From positions 100,601 through 164,600 of the forward strand of contig NW_027473723.1 in NCBI RefSeq assembly GCF_050947335.1: a stretch of 64,000 bases of DNA, in the 5' to 3' direction. The notes under the pieces were generated by a model. That model saw only the letters and a program-made list of their open reading frames with translations. It had not been told where the DNA came from and searched no databases. Below, in pieces: positions 14,101-25,918 of the stretch. Position 1 is the stretch's first letter; the number at the start of each line of letters is the position of its first letter. The stretch comes from Megachile rotundata. Its lineage: Eukaryota > Arthropoda > Insecta > Hymenoptera > Megachilidae. Position numbers and translations under genes: made by a program.

Positions 14101-16217
14101 GTATGGTTAATAATATGAGTTAGATTGATAATAGTGAGTGTAATAAGTATAGTAATTGTCGCTCTATCGATCATATAAGCATAATATGGCTAATAATATG
14201 AGTTAGATTGATAAAAATAAGAGTAATGAGTATAGTAATTATCGACCTATCGATCATATAAGCATACTATGGCTAATAATATGAGTCAGATTGTTAATAA
14301 TAAGAGTAGTAAGTATAGTAATTGTCGTTCTATCCGTTATATAACCATAATATGGCTAATAATATGAGTTAGATTGATAATAGTGAGTGTAATAAGTATA
14401 GTAATTGTCGTTCTATCGATCATATAAGCATAATATGGCTAATAATATGAGTTAGATTGATAAAAATAAGAGTAATGAGTATAGTAATTGTCGACCTATC
14501 GATCATATAAGCATACTATGGCTAATAATATGAGTTAGATTGTTAATAATAAGAGTAATAAGTATAGTAATTGTCGTTCTATCGGTTATATAACCATAAT
14601 ATGGCTAATAATATGAGCTAGATTGATAATAGTGAGTGTAATAAGTATAGTAATTGTCGTTCTATCGATCATATAAGCATAATATGGCTAATAATATGTG
14701 TTAGATTGATAATAATAAGAGTAATAAGTATAGTAATTGTCGTTTTATCGGTTATATAACCATAATATGGCTAATAATATGAGCTAGATTGATAATAGTG
14801 AGTGTAATAAGTATATCAATTGTCGTCCTATCGATCATATAAGCACAATATGGCTAATAATATGAGTTAGATTGATAATAATAAGAGTAATAAGTATAGT
14901 AATTGTCGTCCTATCGATCATATAAGCATAATATGGCTAATAATATGAGTTAGATTGATAATAATAAGAGTAATAAGTATAGTAATTGTCGTTCTATCGA
15001 TCATATAAGCATAATATGGCTAATAATATGAGTTAGATTGATAATAGCGAGTGTAAAAAGTATATTAATTGTCGTTATATCGATCATATAAGCACAATAT
15101 GGCTAATAATATGAGTTACATTGATAATAGTAAGAGTAATGAGTATAGTAATTGTCGTCCTATCGATCATATAAGCATAATATGGCTAATAATATGAGTT
15201 AGATTGATAATAATAAGAGTAGTAAGTATAGTAATTGTCGTTCTATCGATCATATAACCACAATATGGCTAATAATATGAATTAGATTGTTGATAATAAT
15301 AGTAATGAGTATAGTAATTGTCGTAATATCGATCATATCTGCATAATATGGCTAATAATATGAGCTAGATTGATAATAATAAGTGTAACAAGTATAGTAA
15401 TTGTCGTCCTATCGATCATATAAGCATAATATGGCTAATAATATGAGTTAGATAGATAATAATAAGAGTAATGAGTATAGTAATTGTCGTCCTATCGATC
15501 ATATAAGCATAATATGGCTAATAATATGAGTTAGATTGATAATAATAAGAGTAATAAGTATAGTAATTGTCGTTCTATCGGTTATATAACCATAATATGG
15601 CTAATAATATGAGCTAGATTGATAACAGTGAGTGTAATAAGTATAGTAATTGTCGTTCTATCGATCATATAAGCACAATATGGCTAATAATATGAGTTCG
15701 ATTGATAATAGTGAGTGTAATAAGTATAGTAATTGTCGTTCTATCGATCATATAAGTTCAATATGGCTAATAATATGAGTTCGATTGATAATAATAAGAG
15801 TAATGAGTATAGTAATTGTCGTTCTATCGATCATATCTGCATAATATGGTTAATAATATCATTTAGATTGATAATAGTGAGTGTAATAAGTATAGTAATT
15901 GGCGTTCTATCGATCATATAAGCATAATATGGCTAATAATATGAGTTAGATTGATAATAATAAGAGTAATGAGTATAATAATTGCCGTACGATCGATCAT
16001 ATCTGCATAATATGGCTAATAATATGAGCTAGATTGATAATAATAAGAGTAATAAGTATAGTAATTGTCGTTCTATCGATCATATCTGCATAGTATGGTT
16101 AATAATATGAGTTAGATTGATAATAGTGAGTGTAATAAGTATAGTAATTGTCGTTCTATCGATCATATAAGCATAATATGGCTAATAATATGAGTTAGAT
16201 TGATAAAAATAAGAGTA
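11046..16217. repeat. 33-monomer tandem duplication (2739 bp)
   Basis: About 11046-13478 matches about 13785-16217 at 2739 bp. Shared private variants are TGTCGCTCTATCG (CGCTCTA at 11421 and 14160), GAGTCAGATTG with GAGTAGTAAG and TATCCGTTATATAACC, GATAATAGCGAGTG with AAAAAGTATATTAATTG (12301 and 15040), TCGTAATATCG, GATAGATAATAATAAG, and the AAGTTCAATATGG / ATATCATTTAG pair (12994 and 15733). I saw only scattered single-base differences, such as AATTATCGACC near 14238 against AATTGTCGACC. This is the largest and cleanest duplication in domain A. Confidence 0.85.
12203..12285 (+). repeat. Exemplar of the consensus 83-bp monomer
   Basis: This copy matches the consensus I derived by eye. In order it contains AATATGAGTTAGATTGATAA (phase 1-20), a purine-rich TAATAAGAGTAATAAG stretch (21-36), TATAGTAATTGTCG (37-50), TTCTATCGATCATATAAG (51-68) and CATAATATGGCTAAT (69-83). 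Composition is 34 A, 29 T, 14 G and 6 C, so this strand is G-rich relative to C. It has one ClaI word (ATCGAT), one overlapping GATC, two CpGs and no homopolymer longer than two bases. The octamer ATAATATG occurs twice, 12 bp apart, around the unit boundary. Most variation lies at phases 22-36, 50-57 and 64-80; GATTGATAA at phases 12-20 is among the steadier parts. Confidence 0.93.
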
Positions 16218-16269
16218 ATAAGTATAGTTATTGTCGTTCTATCGTTCATATAAGCATAATATGGCTAAT

Positions 16270-17815
16270 AGTATGAGTTAGATTGATAATAGTGAGTGTA
16301 ATAAGTATAGTAATTGTCGTTCTATCGATCATATAAGCATAATATGGCTAATAATATGAGTTAGATTGATAATAATAAGAGTACTGAGTATAGTAATTGT
16401 CGTACTATCGATCATATAAGCATAATATGGCTAATGATATGAGTTAGATTGATAATAATAAGAGTAACAAGTATAGTAATTGTCGTTCTATCGATCATAT
16501 CTGCATAATATGGTTAATAATATGAGTTAGATTGATAATAGTGAGTGTAATAAGTATAGTAATTGGCGTTCTATCGATCATATAAGCATAATATGGCTAA
16601 TAATATGAGCTAGATTGATAATAGTGAGTGTAATAAGTATAGTAATTGTCGTTCTATCGATCATATAAGCACAATATGGCTAATAATATGAGTTCGATTG
16701 ATAATAATAAGAGTAATAAGTATAGTAATTGTCGTTCTATCGGTCATATAACCATAATATGGCTAATAATATGAGTTTGATTGATAATAGTGAGTGTAAT
16801 AAGTATAGTAATTGTCGTTCTATCGATCATATAAGCATATTATGGCTAATAATATGAGTTAGATTGATAAAAATAAGAGTAATGAGTATAGTAATTGTCG
16901 ACCTACCGATCATATAAGCATACTATGGCTAATAATATGAGTTAGATTGTTAATAATAAGAGTAATAAGTATAGTAATTGTCGTTCTATCGGTTATATAA
17001 CCATAATATGGCTAATAATATGAGCTAGATTGATAATAGTGAGTGTAATAAGTATAGTAATTGTCGTTCTATCGATCATATAAGCATAATATGGCTAATA
17101 ATATGAGTTAGATTGATAATAATAAGAGTAATAAGTATAGTAATTGTCGTTTTATCGGTTATATAAACATAATATGGCTAATAATATGAGCTAGATTGAT
17201 AATAGTGAGTGTAATAAGTATATCAATTGTCGTCCTATCGATCATATAAGCACAATATGGCTAATAATATGAGTTAGATTGATAATAATAAGAGTAATAA
17301 GTATAGTGATTGTCGTCCTATCGATCATATAAGCATAATATGGCTAATAATATGAGTTAGATTGATAATAATAAGAGTAATAAGTATAGTAATTGTCGTT
17401 CTATCGATCATATAAGCATAATATGGCTAATAATATGAGTTCGATTGATAGTAGTGAGTGTAATAAGTATAGTAATTGTCGTTATATCGATCATATAAGC
17501 ACAATATGGCTAATAATATGAGTTACATTGATAATAGTAAGAGTAATGAGTATAGTAATTGTCGTCCTATCGATCATATAAGCATAATATGGCTAATAAT
17601 ATGAGTTAGATTGATAATAATAAGAGTAATAAGTATAGTAATTGTCGTTCTATCGATCATATAAGCATAATATGGCTAATAATATGAGTTAGATTGATAA
17701 TAACAAGAGTAATAAGTATAGTAAATGTCGTTCTATCGATCATATAAGAATAATACGGCTAATAATATGATTTAGATTGATAATAGTGAGTGTAATAAGT
17801 ATAGTAATTGTCGTT
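16270..17815. repeat. Remote third copy of the 2.7-4.3 kb block
   Basis: Bases of about 16270-17815 match 2741-4286 at 13529 bp (163 monomers); their first kilobase also matches 500-1500 at 15770 bp (190 monomers). Markers are GAGTACTGAG, CTAATGATATGAG, GAGTTTG with CATATTATGG, GACCTACCG, CGTTTTATCGG with TATATAAACATAATATGG, and AGTGATTGTCGTCC. Similarity stops near 17815, where this copy goes on to AAGTTCAATATGG and the 2.7-kb copy goes on to ATCTGCATAGTATGG. Non-adjacent copies imply insertion of a block, or a larger ancestral unit later broken up. Confidence 0.78.
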
Positions 17816-19013
17816 CTATCGATCATATAAGTTCAATATGGCTAATAATATGAGGTCGATTGATAATAATAAGAGTAATGAGTATAGTAATTGTCGTTCT
17901 ATCGATCATATCTGCATAATATGGTTAATAATATCATTTAGATTGATAATAGTGAGTGTAATAAGTATAGTAATTGGCGTTCTATCGATCATATAAGCAT
18001 AATATGCCTAATAATATGAGTTAGATTGATAATAATAAGAGTAATGAGTATAATAATTATCGTACGATCGATCATATCTGCATAATATGGCTAATAATAT
18101 GAGCTAGATTGATAATAATAAGGGTAATAAGTATAGTAATTTTCGTTCTATCGATCATATCTGCATAGTATGGTTAATAATATGAGTTAGATTGATAATA
18201 GTGAGTGTAATAAGTATAGTAATTGTCGTTCTATCGACCATATAAGCATAATATGGCTAATAATATGAGTTAGATTGTTAATAATAAGAGTAATAAGTAT
18301 AGTAATTGTCGTTCTATCGGTTATATAACCATAATATGGCTAATAATATGAGCTAGATTGATAATAGTGAGTGTAATAAGTATATCAATTGTCGTCCTAT
18401 CGATCATATAAGCACAATATGGCTAATAATATGAGTTAGATTGATAATAATAAGAGTAATAAGTATAGTAATTGTCGTCCTATCGATCATATTAGCATAA
18501 TATGGCTAATAATATGAGTTAGATTGATAATAATAACAGTAATAAGTATAGTAATTGTCGTTCTATCGATCATATAAGCATAATATGGCTAATAATATGA
18601 GTTAGATTGATAATAGTGAGTGTAATAAGTATAGTAATTGTCGTTATATCGATCATATAAGCACAATATGGCTAATAATATGAGCTAGATTGATAATAGT
18701 GAGTGTAATAAGTATATCAATTGTCGTCCTATCGATCATATAAGCACAATATGGCTAATAATATGAGTTAGATTGATAATAATAAGAGTAATAAGTATAG
18801 TAATTGTCGTTCTATCGATCATATAACCACAATATGGCTAATAATATGAATTAGATTGTTGATAATAATAGTAATGAGTATAGTAATTGTCGTACTATCG
18901 ATCATATCTGCATAATATGGCTAATAATATGAGCTAGATTGATAATAATAAGAGTAACAAGTATAGTAATTGTCGTCCTATCGATCATATAAGCATAATA
19001 TGGCTAATAATAT
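17816..19013. repeat. A-type monomers, mosaic stretch
   Basis: These are A-type monomers only. The segment near 17808-18010 repeats the string at 1706-1908, including the rare ATATGCCTAAT and ATGAGGTCGATTG variants, at 16102 bp (194 monomers). The next part resembles 4300-5200, with ATCGACCATATAAG and GATTGTTGATAATAATAG. Two private substitutions, AATTATCGTACG near 18056 and AATTTTCGTTC near 18139, mark it as a diverged copy. No other feature was found. Confidence 0.7.
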
Positions 19014-19677
19014 GAGTTAGATTGATAATAATAAGAGTAATAAGTATAGTAAATGTCCTTCTATCGATCATATAAGAATAATATGACTAATAATATGATT
19101 TAGATTGATAATAGTGAGTGTAATAAGTATAGTAATTGACGTTCTATCGATCATATAAGTTCAATATGGCTAATAATATGAGTTCGATTGATAATAATAA
19201 GAGTAATGAGTATAGTAATTGTCGTTCTATCGATCATATCTGCACAATATGGTTAATAATATCATTTAGATTGATAATAGTGAGTGTAATAAGTATAGTA
19301 ATTGGCGTTCTATCGATCATATAAGCATAATATGGCTAATAATATGAGTTAGATTGATAATAATAAGAGTAATAAGTATAGTAAATGTCCTTCTATCGAT
19401 CATATAAGAATAATATGACTAATAATATGATTTAGATTGATAATAGTGAGTGTAATAAGTATAGTAATTGACGTTCTATCGATCATATAAGTTCAATATG
19501 GCTAATAATATGAGTTCGATTGATAATAATAAGAGTAATGAGTATAGTAATTGTCGTTCTATCGATCATATCTGCACAATATGGTTAATAATATCATTTA
19601 GATTGATAATAGTGAGTGTAATAAGTATAGTAATTGGCGTTCTATCGATCATATAAGCATAATATGGCTAATAATAT
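19014..19677. repeat. 4-monomer tandem duplication (332 bp)
   Basis: Two adjacent copies, 19014-19345 and 19346-19677, share the private variants AAATGTCCTTC (19051 and 19383) and ATATGACTAATAATATG. They are followed by AATTGACG, GAGTTCG and ATATCATTTAG monomers. I saw no difference between them by eye, so the event looks very recent. Confidence 0.85.
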
Positions 19678-21740
19678 GAGTTAGATTGATAATAATAAGA
19701 GTAATGAGTATAATAATTGTCGTACGATCGATCATATCTGCATAATATGGCTAATAATATGAGCTAGATTGATAATAGTGAGTGTAATAAGTATAGTAAT
19801 TGTCGTTCTATCGATCATATAAGCACAATATGGCTAATAATATGAGTTCGATTGATAATAATAAGAGTAATAAGTATAGTAATTGTCGTTCTATCGGTCA
19901 TATAACCATAATATGGCTAATAATATGAGTTTGATTGATAATAGTGAGTGTAATAAGTATAGTAATTGTCGTTCTAACGATCATATAAGCATATTATGGC
20001 TAATAATATGAGTTAGATTGATAATAGTGAGTGTAATAAGTATAGTAATTGTCGTTCTATCGATCATATAAGCATAATATGGCTAATAATATGAGTTAGA
20101 TTGATAAAAATAAGAGTAATGAGTATAGTAATTGTCGACCTACCGATCATATAAGCATACTATGGCTAATAATATGAGTTAGATTGTTAATAATAAGAGT
20201 AATAAGTATAGTAATTGTCGTTCTATCGGTTATATAACCATAATATGGCTAATAATATGAGCTAGATTGATAATAGTGAGTGTAATAAGTATAGTAATTG
20301 TCGTTCTATCGACCATATAAGCATAATATGGCTAATAATATGAGTTAGATTGATAATAATAAGAGTAATAAGTATAGTAATTGTCGTTCTATCGGTTATA
20401 TAACCATAATATGGCTAACAATATGAGCTAGATTGATAATAGTGAGTGTAATAAGTATATCAATTGTCGTCCTATCGATCATATAAGCACAATATGGCTA
20501 ATAATATGAGTTAGATTGATAATACTAAGAGTAATAAGTATAGTAATTGTCGTCCTATCGATCATATTAGCATAATATGGCTAATAATATGAGTTAGATT
20601 GATAATAATAAGAGTAATAAGTATAGTAATTGTCGTTCTATCCGTTATATAACCATAATATGGCTAATAATATGAGTTAGATTGATAATAGTGAGTGTAA
20701 TAAGTATAGTAATTGTCGTTCTATCAATCATATAAGCATAATATGGCTAATAATATGAGTTAGATTGATAAAAATAAGAGTAATGAGTATAGTAATTGTC
20801 GACCTATCGATCATATAAGCATACTATGGCTAATAATATGAGTTAGATTGTTAATAATAAGAGTAATAAGTATAGTAATTGTCGTTCTATCGGTTATATA
20901 ACCATAATATGGCTAATAATATGAGTTAGATAGATAACAATAAGAGTAATGAGTATAGTAATTGTCGTCCTATCGATCATATAAGCATAATATGGCTAAT
21001 AATATGAGTTAGATTGATAATAGTGAGTGTAAAAAGTATATTAATTGTCGTTATATCGATCATATAAGCACAATATGGCTAATAATATGAGTTACATTGA
21101 TAATAGTAAGAGTAATGAGTATAGTAATTGTCGTCCTATCGATCATATAAGCATAATATGGCTAATAATATGAGTTAGATTGATAATAATAAGAGTAGTA
21201 AGTATAGTAATTGTCGTTCTATCGATCATATAACCACAATATGGCTAATAATATGAATTAGATTGTTGATAATAATAGTAATGAGTATAGTAATTGTCGT
21301 ACTATCGATCATATCTGCATAATATGGCTAATAATATGACCTAGATTGATAATAATAAGAGTAACAAGTATAGTAATTGTCGTCCTATCGATCATATAAG
21401 CATAATATGGCTAATAATATGAGTTAGATAGATAATAATAAGAGTAATGAGTATAGTAATTGTCGTCCTATCGATCATATAAGCATAATATGGCTAATAA
21501 TATGAGTTAGATTGATAATAACAAGAGTAATAAGTATAGTAAATGTCGTTCTATCGATCATATAAGAATAATATGGCTAATAATATGATTTAGATTGATA
21601 ATAGTGAGTGTAATAAGTATAGTAATTGTCGTTCTATCGATCATATAAGTTCAATATGGCTAATAATATGAGTTCGATTGATAATAATAAGAGTAATGAG
21701 TATAGTAATTGTCGTTCTATCGATCATATCTGCATAATAT
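19678..21740. repeat. A-type monomers, mosaic stretch
   Basis: This is a continuous run of A-type monomers with no other content. It reuses strings seen near 800-1300 (GAGTTTG, CATATTATGG, GACCTACCG) and near 12300-13000 (AAAAAGTATATTAATTG, GATAGATAA, AAGTTCAATATGG). Private substitutions such as TTCTAACGATC (19973), CTAACAATATGAGC (20416) and TATCAATCATATAAG (20723) mark it as an older or differently converted copy. Confidence 0.7.
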
Positions 21741-23188
21741 GGTTAATAATATCATTTAGATTGATAATAGTGAGTGTAATAAGTATAGTAATTGGCGTTC
21801 TATCGATCATATAAGCATAATATGGCTAATAATATGAGTTAGATTGATAATAATAAGAGTAATGAGTATAATAATTGTCGTACGATCGATCATATCTGCA
21901 TAATATGGCTAATAATATGAGCTAGATTGATAATAATAAGAGTAATAAGTATAGTAATTGTCGTTCTATCGATCATATCTGCATAGTATGGTTAATAATA
22001 TGAGTTAGATTGATAATAGTGAGTGTAATAAGTATAGTAATTGTCGTTCTATCGATCATATATGCATAATATGGCTAATAATATGAGTTAGATTGATAAA
22101 AATAAGAGTAATGAGTATAGTAATTGTCGACCTATCGATCATATAAGCATACTATGGCTAATAATATGAGTTAGATTGTTATTAATAAGAGTAATAAGTA
22201 TAGTAATTGTCGTTCTATCGGTTATATCTGCATAATATGGTTAATAATATCATTTAGATGGATAATAGTGAGTGTAATAAGTATAGTAATTGGCGTTCTA
22301 TCGATCATATAAGCATAATATGGCTAATAATATGAGTTAGATTGATAATAATAAGAGTAATGAGTATAATAATTGTCGTACGATCGATCATATCTGCATA
22401 ATATGGCTAATAATATGAGCTAGATTGATAATAATAAGAGTAATAAGTATAGTAATTGTCGTTCTATCGATCATATCTGCATAGTATGGTTAATAATATG
22501 AGTTAGATTGATAATAATGAGTGTAATAAGTATAGTAATTGTCGTTCTATCGATCATATAAGCATAATATGGCTAATAATATGAGTTAGATTGATAAAAA
22601 TAAGAGTAATGAGTATAGTAATTGTCGACCTATCGATCATATAAGCATACTATGGCTAATAATATGAGTTAGATTGTTAATAATAAGAGTAATAAGTATA
22701 GTAATTGTCGTTTTATCGGTTATATAACCATAATATGGCTAATAATATGAGCTAGATTGATAATAGTGAGTGTAATAAGTATAGTAATTGCCGTTCTATC
22801 GATCATATAAGCACAATATGGCTAATAATATGAGTTCGATTGATAATAATAAGAGTAATAAGTATAGTAATTGTCGTCCTATCGGTCATATAACCATAAT
22901 ATGGCTAATAATATGAGTTTGATTGATAATAGTGAGTGTAATAAGTATAGTAATTGTCGTTCTATAGATCATATAAGCATAATACGGCTAATAATAAGAG
23001 TTAGATTGATAACTGTGAGTGTAATAAGTGTAGTAATTGTCGTTCTATCGATCATGTAAGCATAATATGGCTAATAATATGAGTTAGATTGATAATAATA
23101 AGAGTAATGAGTATAATAATTGTCGTACGATCGATCATATCTGCATAATATGGCTAATAATATGAGTTAGATTGATAATAATAAGAGT
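21741..23188. repeat. 6-monomer tandem duplication ending at the gap
   Basis: The string beginning GGTTAATAATATCATTTAG at 21741 begins again at 22239, offset 498 bp or 6 monomers. The following CGTACGATCG, ATAGTATGG, GTGAGTG or ATGAGTG, GACCTATCG and GATTGTTA monomers also recur. The junction monomer near 22214-22240 is a hybrid: it has CGGTTATAT from one monomer type and CTGCATAATATGGTT from another, whereas CGGTTATAT elsewhere continues to AACC. The rest of the segment is the GAGTTCG/GAGTTTG/AACTGTGAG cassette (22840-23060) and two A-type monomers running into the N run. Confidence 0.78.
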
Positions 23189-23288
23189 NNNNNNNNNNNN
23201 NNNNNNNNNNNNNNNNNNNNNNNNNNNNNNNNNNNNNNNNNNNNNNNNNNNNNNNNNNNNNNNNNNNNNNNNNNNNNNNNNNNNNNNN
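23189..23288. other. Assembly gap of exactly 100 N
   Basis: Exactly 100 N interrupt the array. The left flank stops at monomer phase 30 and the right flank resumes at phase 81 of a unit whose successor starts at 23292. The missing sequence must therefore be 50 bp plus a multiple of 83 (50, 133, 216 and so on) if register is kept. One hundred bases does not fit, so the run is most likely a placeholder of unknown length. The monomer types also switch from A to B here. Frames drawn across the N run are meaningless. Confidence 0.97.
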
Positions 23289-25918
23289 AATAATATGAGT
23301 TCGATTGATAATAATAAGAGTAATAAGTATAGTAATTGTCGTTCTATCGTTCATATAAGCATAATATGGCTAATAATATGAGTTAGATTGATAATAATAA
23401 GACTAATAAGTATAGTAATTGTCGTTCTATCGATCATAAAAGCATAGTATGGCTAATAATATGAGTTAGATTGATAATAATAAGAGTAATAAGTATATTA
23501 ATTATCGTTCTACCGATCATATAAGCATAATATGGCTAATAATATGAGTTAGATTGATAATAATAAGACTAAGGAGTATAGTAATTGTCGTTCTATCGAT
23601 TATATAAGCATAATATGGCTAATAATATGAGTTAGATTGATAATAGTGAGTGTAATAAGTATAGTAATTGTAGTACCATTGCTCATATAAGCATAATATG
23701 ATTAATAATATGAGTTAGATTGATAATAATAAGAGTAATAAGTATAGTAATTATCGTTCTCCCGATCATACAAGCATAATATGGCTAATAATATGAGTTA
23801 GATTGATAATAATAAGAGTAATGAGTATAGTAGTTGTAGTTCTATCGATCATGTCTGCATAATATGGCTAATAATATGAGTTCGATTGATAATAATAAGA
23901 GTAATAAGTATAGTAATTGTAGTTCTATCGATCATATCAGCATAATATGGCTAATAATATGAGTTAGATTGATAATAATAAGAGTAATGAGTATAGTAAT
24001 TTTAGTTCTATCGATCCTATAAGCATAATGTGGCTAATAATATGTGTTAGATTGATAATAATAAGAGCAATAAGTATAGTAATTATCGTTCTCCCGATCA
24101 TACAAGCATAATATGGCTAATAATATGAGTTAGATTGATAATAACAAGAGTAATGAGTATAGTAGTTGTAGTTCTATCGATCATGCCTGCATAATATGGT
24201 TAATAATATGAGCTAGATTGATTATAATAAGAGTAATAAGTATAGTAATTGTAGTTCTAACGATCATATAAGCATAATATGGCTAATAATTTGAGTTAGA
24301 TTGATAATAATAAGAGTATTAAGTATAGTAATTATCGTTCCACCGATCATACAAGCATAATGTGGCTAATAATATGAGATAGATTGATAATAATAAGTGT
24401 AATAAGTATAGTAATTATCGTTCTATCGATCATATAAGCATAATATGGCTAATAATATGAGTTAGGTTGATAATAATAAGAGTAATGAGTATAGTAATTG
24501 GCGTTCTGTCGATCATATAAGCATAATATGGCTAATAATGTGAGTTAGATTGATAATAATAAGAGTAATGAGTATAGTAATTGGCGTTCTGTCGATCATA
24601 TAAGCATAATATGGCTAATAATATGAGTTAGATTGATAATAATAAGAGCAATAAGTATAGTAATTGTCGTTCTATCGATCACATAAGCATAATATGGCTA
24701 ATAATATGAGTTAGATTGATAATAATAAGAGTAGTGAGCATAGTAATTGTCGTTCTATCGATCATATAAGCATAGTATGGCTAATAGTATGAGTTAGATT
24801 GATAATAATAAGAGTAATAAGTATAGTAATTATCGTTCTACCGATCATACAAGCATAATATGGCTAATAATATTAGTTAGATTGATAATAATAAGAGTAA
24901 TGAGTATAGTAGTTGTAGTTCTATCGATCATATCTGCATAATATGGTTAATAATATGAGCTAGATTGATAATAATAAGAGTAATATGTATAGTAATTGTA
25001 GTTCCACCGATCATACAAGCATAATGTGGCTAATAATATGAGTTAGATTGATAATAATAAGTGTAATAAGTATAGTAATTATCGTTCTACCGATCATATA
25101 AGCATAATATGGCTAATAATATGAGTTAGACTGTTAATAATAAGAGTAATAAGTATAGTAATTGTCGTTCTATCGATCACATAAGCATAATATGGCTAAT
25201 AATATTAGTTAGATTGATAATAATAAGAGTAGTGAGTATAGTAATTGTCGTTCTATCGATCATATAAGCATAATATGGCTAACAATATGAGTTAGATTGA
25301 TAATAATAAGACTAAGGAGTATAGTAATTGTCGTTCTATCGATTATATAAGCATAATATGGCTAATAATATGAGTTAGATTGATAATAGTGAGTGTAATA
25401 AGTATAGTAATTGTAGTTCCATTGCTCATATAAGCATAAGATGATTAATAATATGAGTTAGATTGATAATAATAAGAGTAATAAGTATAGTAATTATCGT
25501 TCTCCCGATCATACAAGCATAATATGGCTAATAATATGAGTTAGATTGATAATAATAAGAGTAATGAGTATAGTAGTTGTAGTTCTATCGATCATGTCTG
25601 CATAATATGGTTAATAATATGAGCTAGATTGATAATAATAAGAGTAATAAGTATAGTAAATGTAGTTCTATCGATCATATAAGCATAATATGGCTAATAA
25701 TATGAGTTAGATTGATAATAATAAGAGCATTAAGTATAGTAATTATCGTTCCACCGATCATACAAGCTTAATGTGGCTAATAATATGAGTTAGATTGATA
25801 ATAATAAGAGTAATAAGTATAGTAATTGTCGTTCTATCGACCATATCTGCATAATATGGTTAATAATATGAGTTAGATTGATAATAGTGAGTGTAGTCAG
25901 TATAGTAATTGTCGTTCT
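23289..25918. repeat. 52-monomer higher-order unit, copy 1 (left end in the gap)
   Basis: This stretch matches 27605-30234 at 4316 bp (52 monomers) over about 2.6 kb. Anchors are the GAGTTCG monomer at 23878 and 28194, and CCATTGCTC at 23676 and 27992. Differences are few, such as TAGTACCATTG at 23671 against TAGTTCCATTG in the second copy. Similarity ends near 25918, where this copy reads TTCTACCGATCATACAAG and the other TTCTATCGATCATATAAG. Because the copy-2 sequence continues leftward past the point matching the gap edge, 27541-27604 is the best guide to what adjoins the gap on the right. Confidence 0.85.

Larger units (their letters stand above)
1..23188. repeat. Satellite domain A (279 complete monomers)
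   Basis: This is the part of the array left of the gap. Monomer types characteristic of it are GAGCTAGATTGATAATAGTG, GTCGACCTA (contains a SalI word) followed by CATACTATGG, CGTACGATCG (contains a PvuI word), CGGTTATATAACC, and GGTTAATAATATCATTTAG. They recur in recognisable strings rather than at random, which shows duplication of multi-monomer blocks. Register is perfect: anchors at 671, 2248, 2912 and 16441 differ by 19, 8 and 163 units. The last monomers before the gap are still A-type. No gene, promoter or RNA gene is apparent. Confidence 0.9.

Noticed and set aside
1706..22871. Fifteen or more open frames of about 62 codons with nearly the same translation (for example 1706-1894, 5275-5469, 7931-8119, 12994-13182).
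   Set aside because: They start at TTG, not ATG, cross 2.3 satellite monomers, and exist only where a variant removes the usual in-frame TAG or TAA (GTTCGATTG, ATATCATTTAG, AATAATAAGAG). Their spacing is always a multiple of 83 bp. The translation is a by-product of the repeat, with no domain or ribosome-binding context.
23154..23381. Two opposite-strand frames running through the N gap.
   Set aside because: Most of each frame is unknown bases and the rest is satellite sequence, so they carry no coding evidence.
24461..24471. Telomere-like TTAGG in GTTAGGTTGATAA (also near 26038, 28777 and 33095).
   Set aside because: It is an isolated A-to-G substitution of GTTAGATTG carried by duplicated copies, not a tandem telomeric motif.
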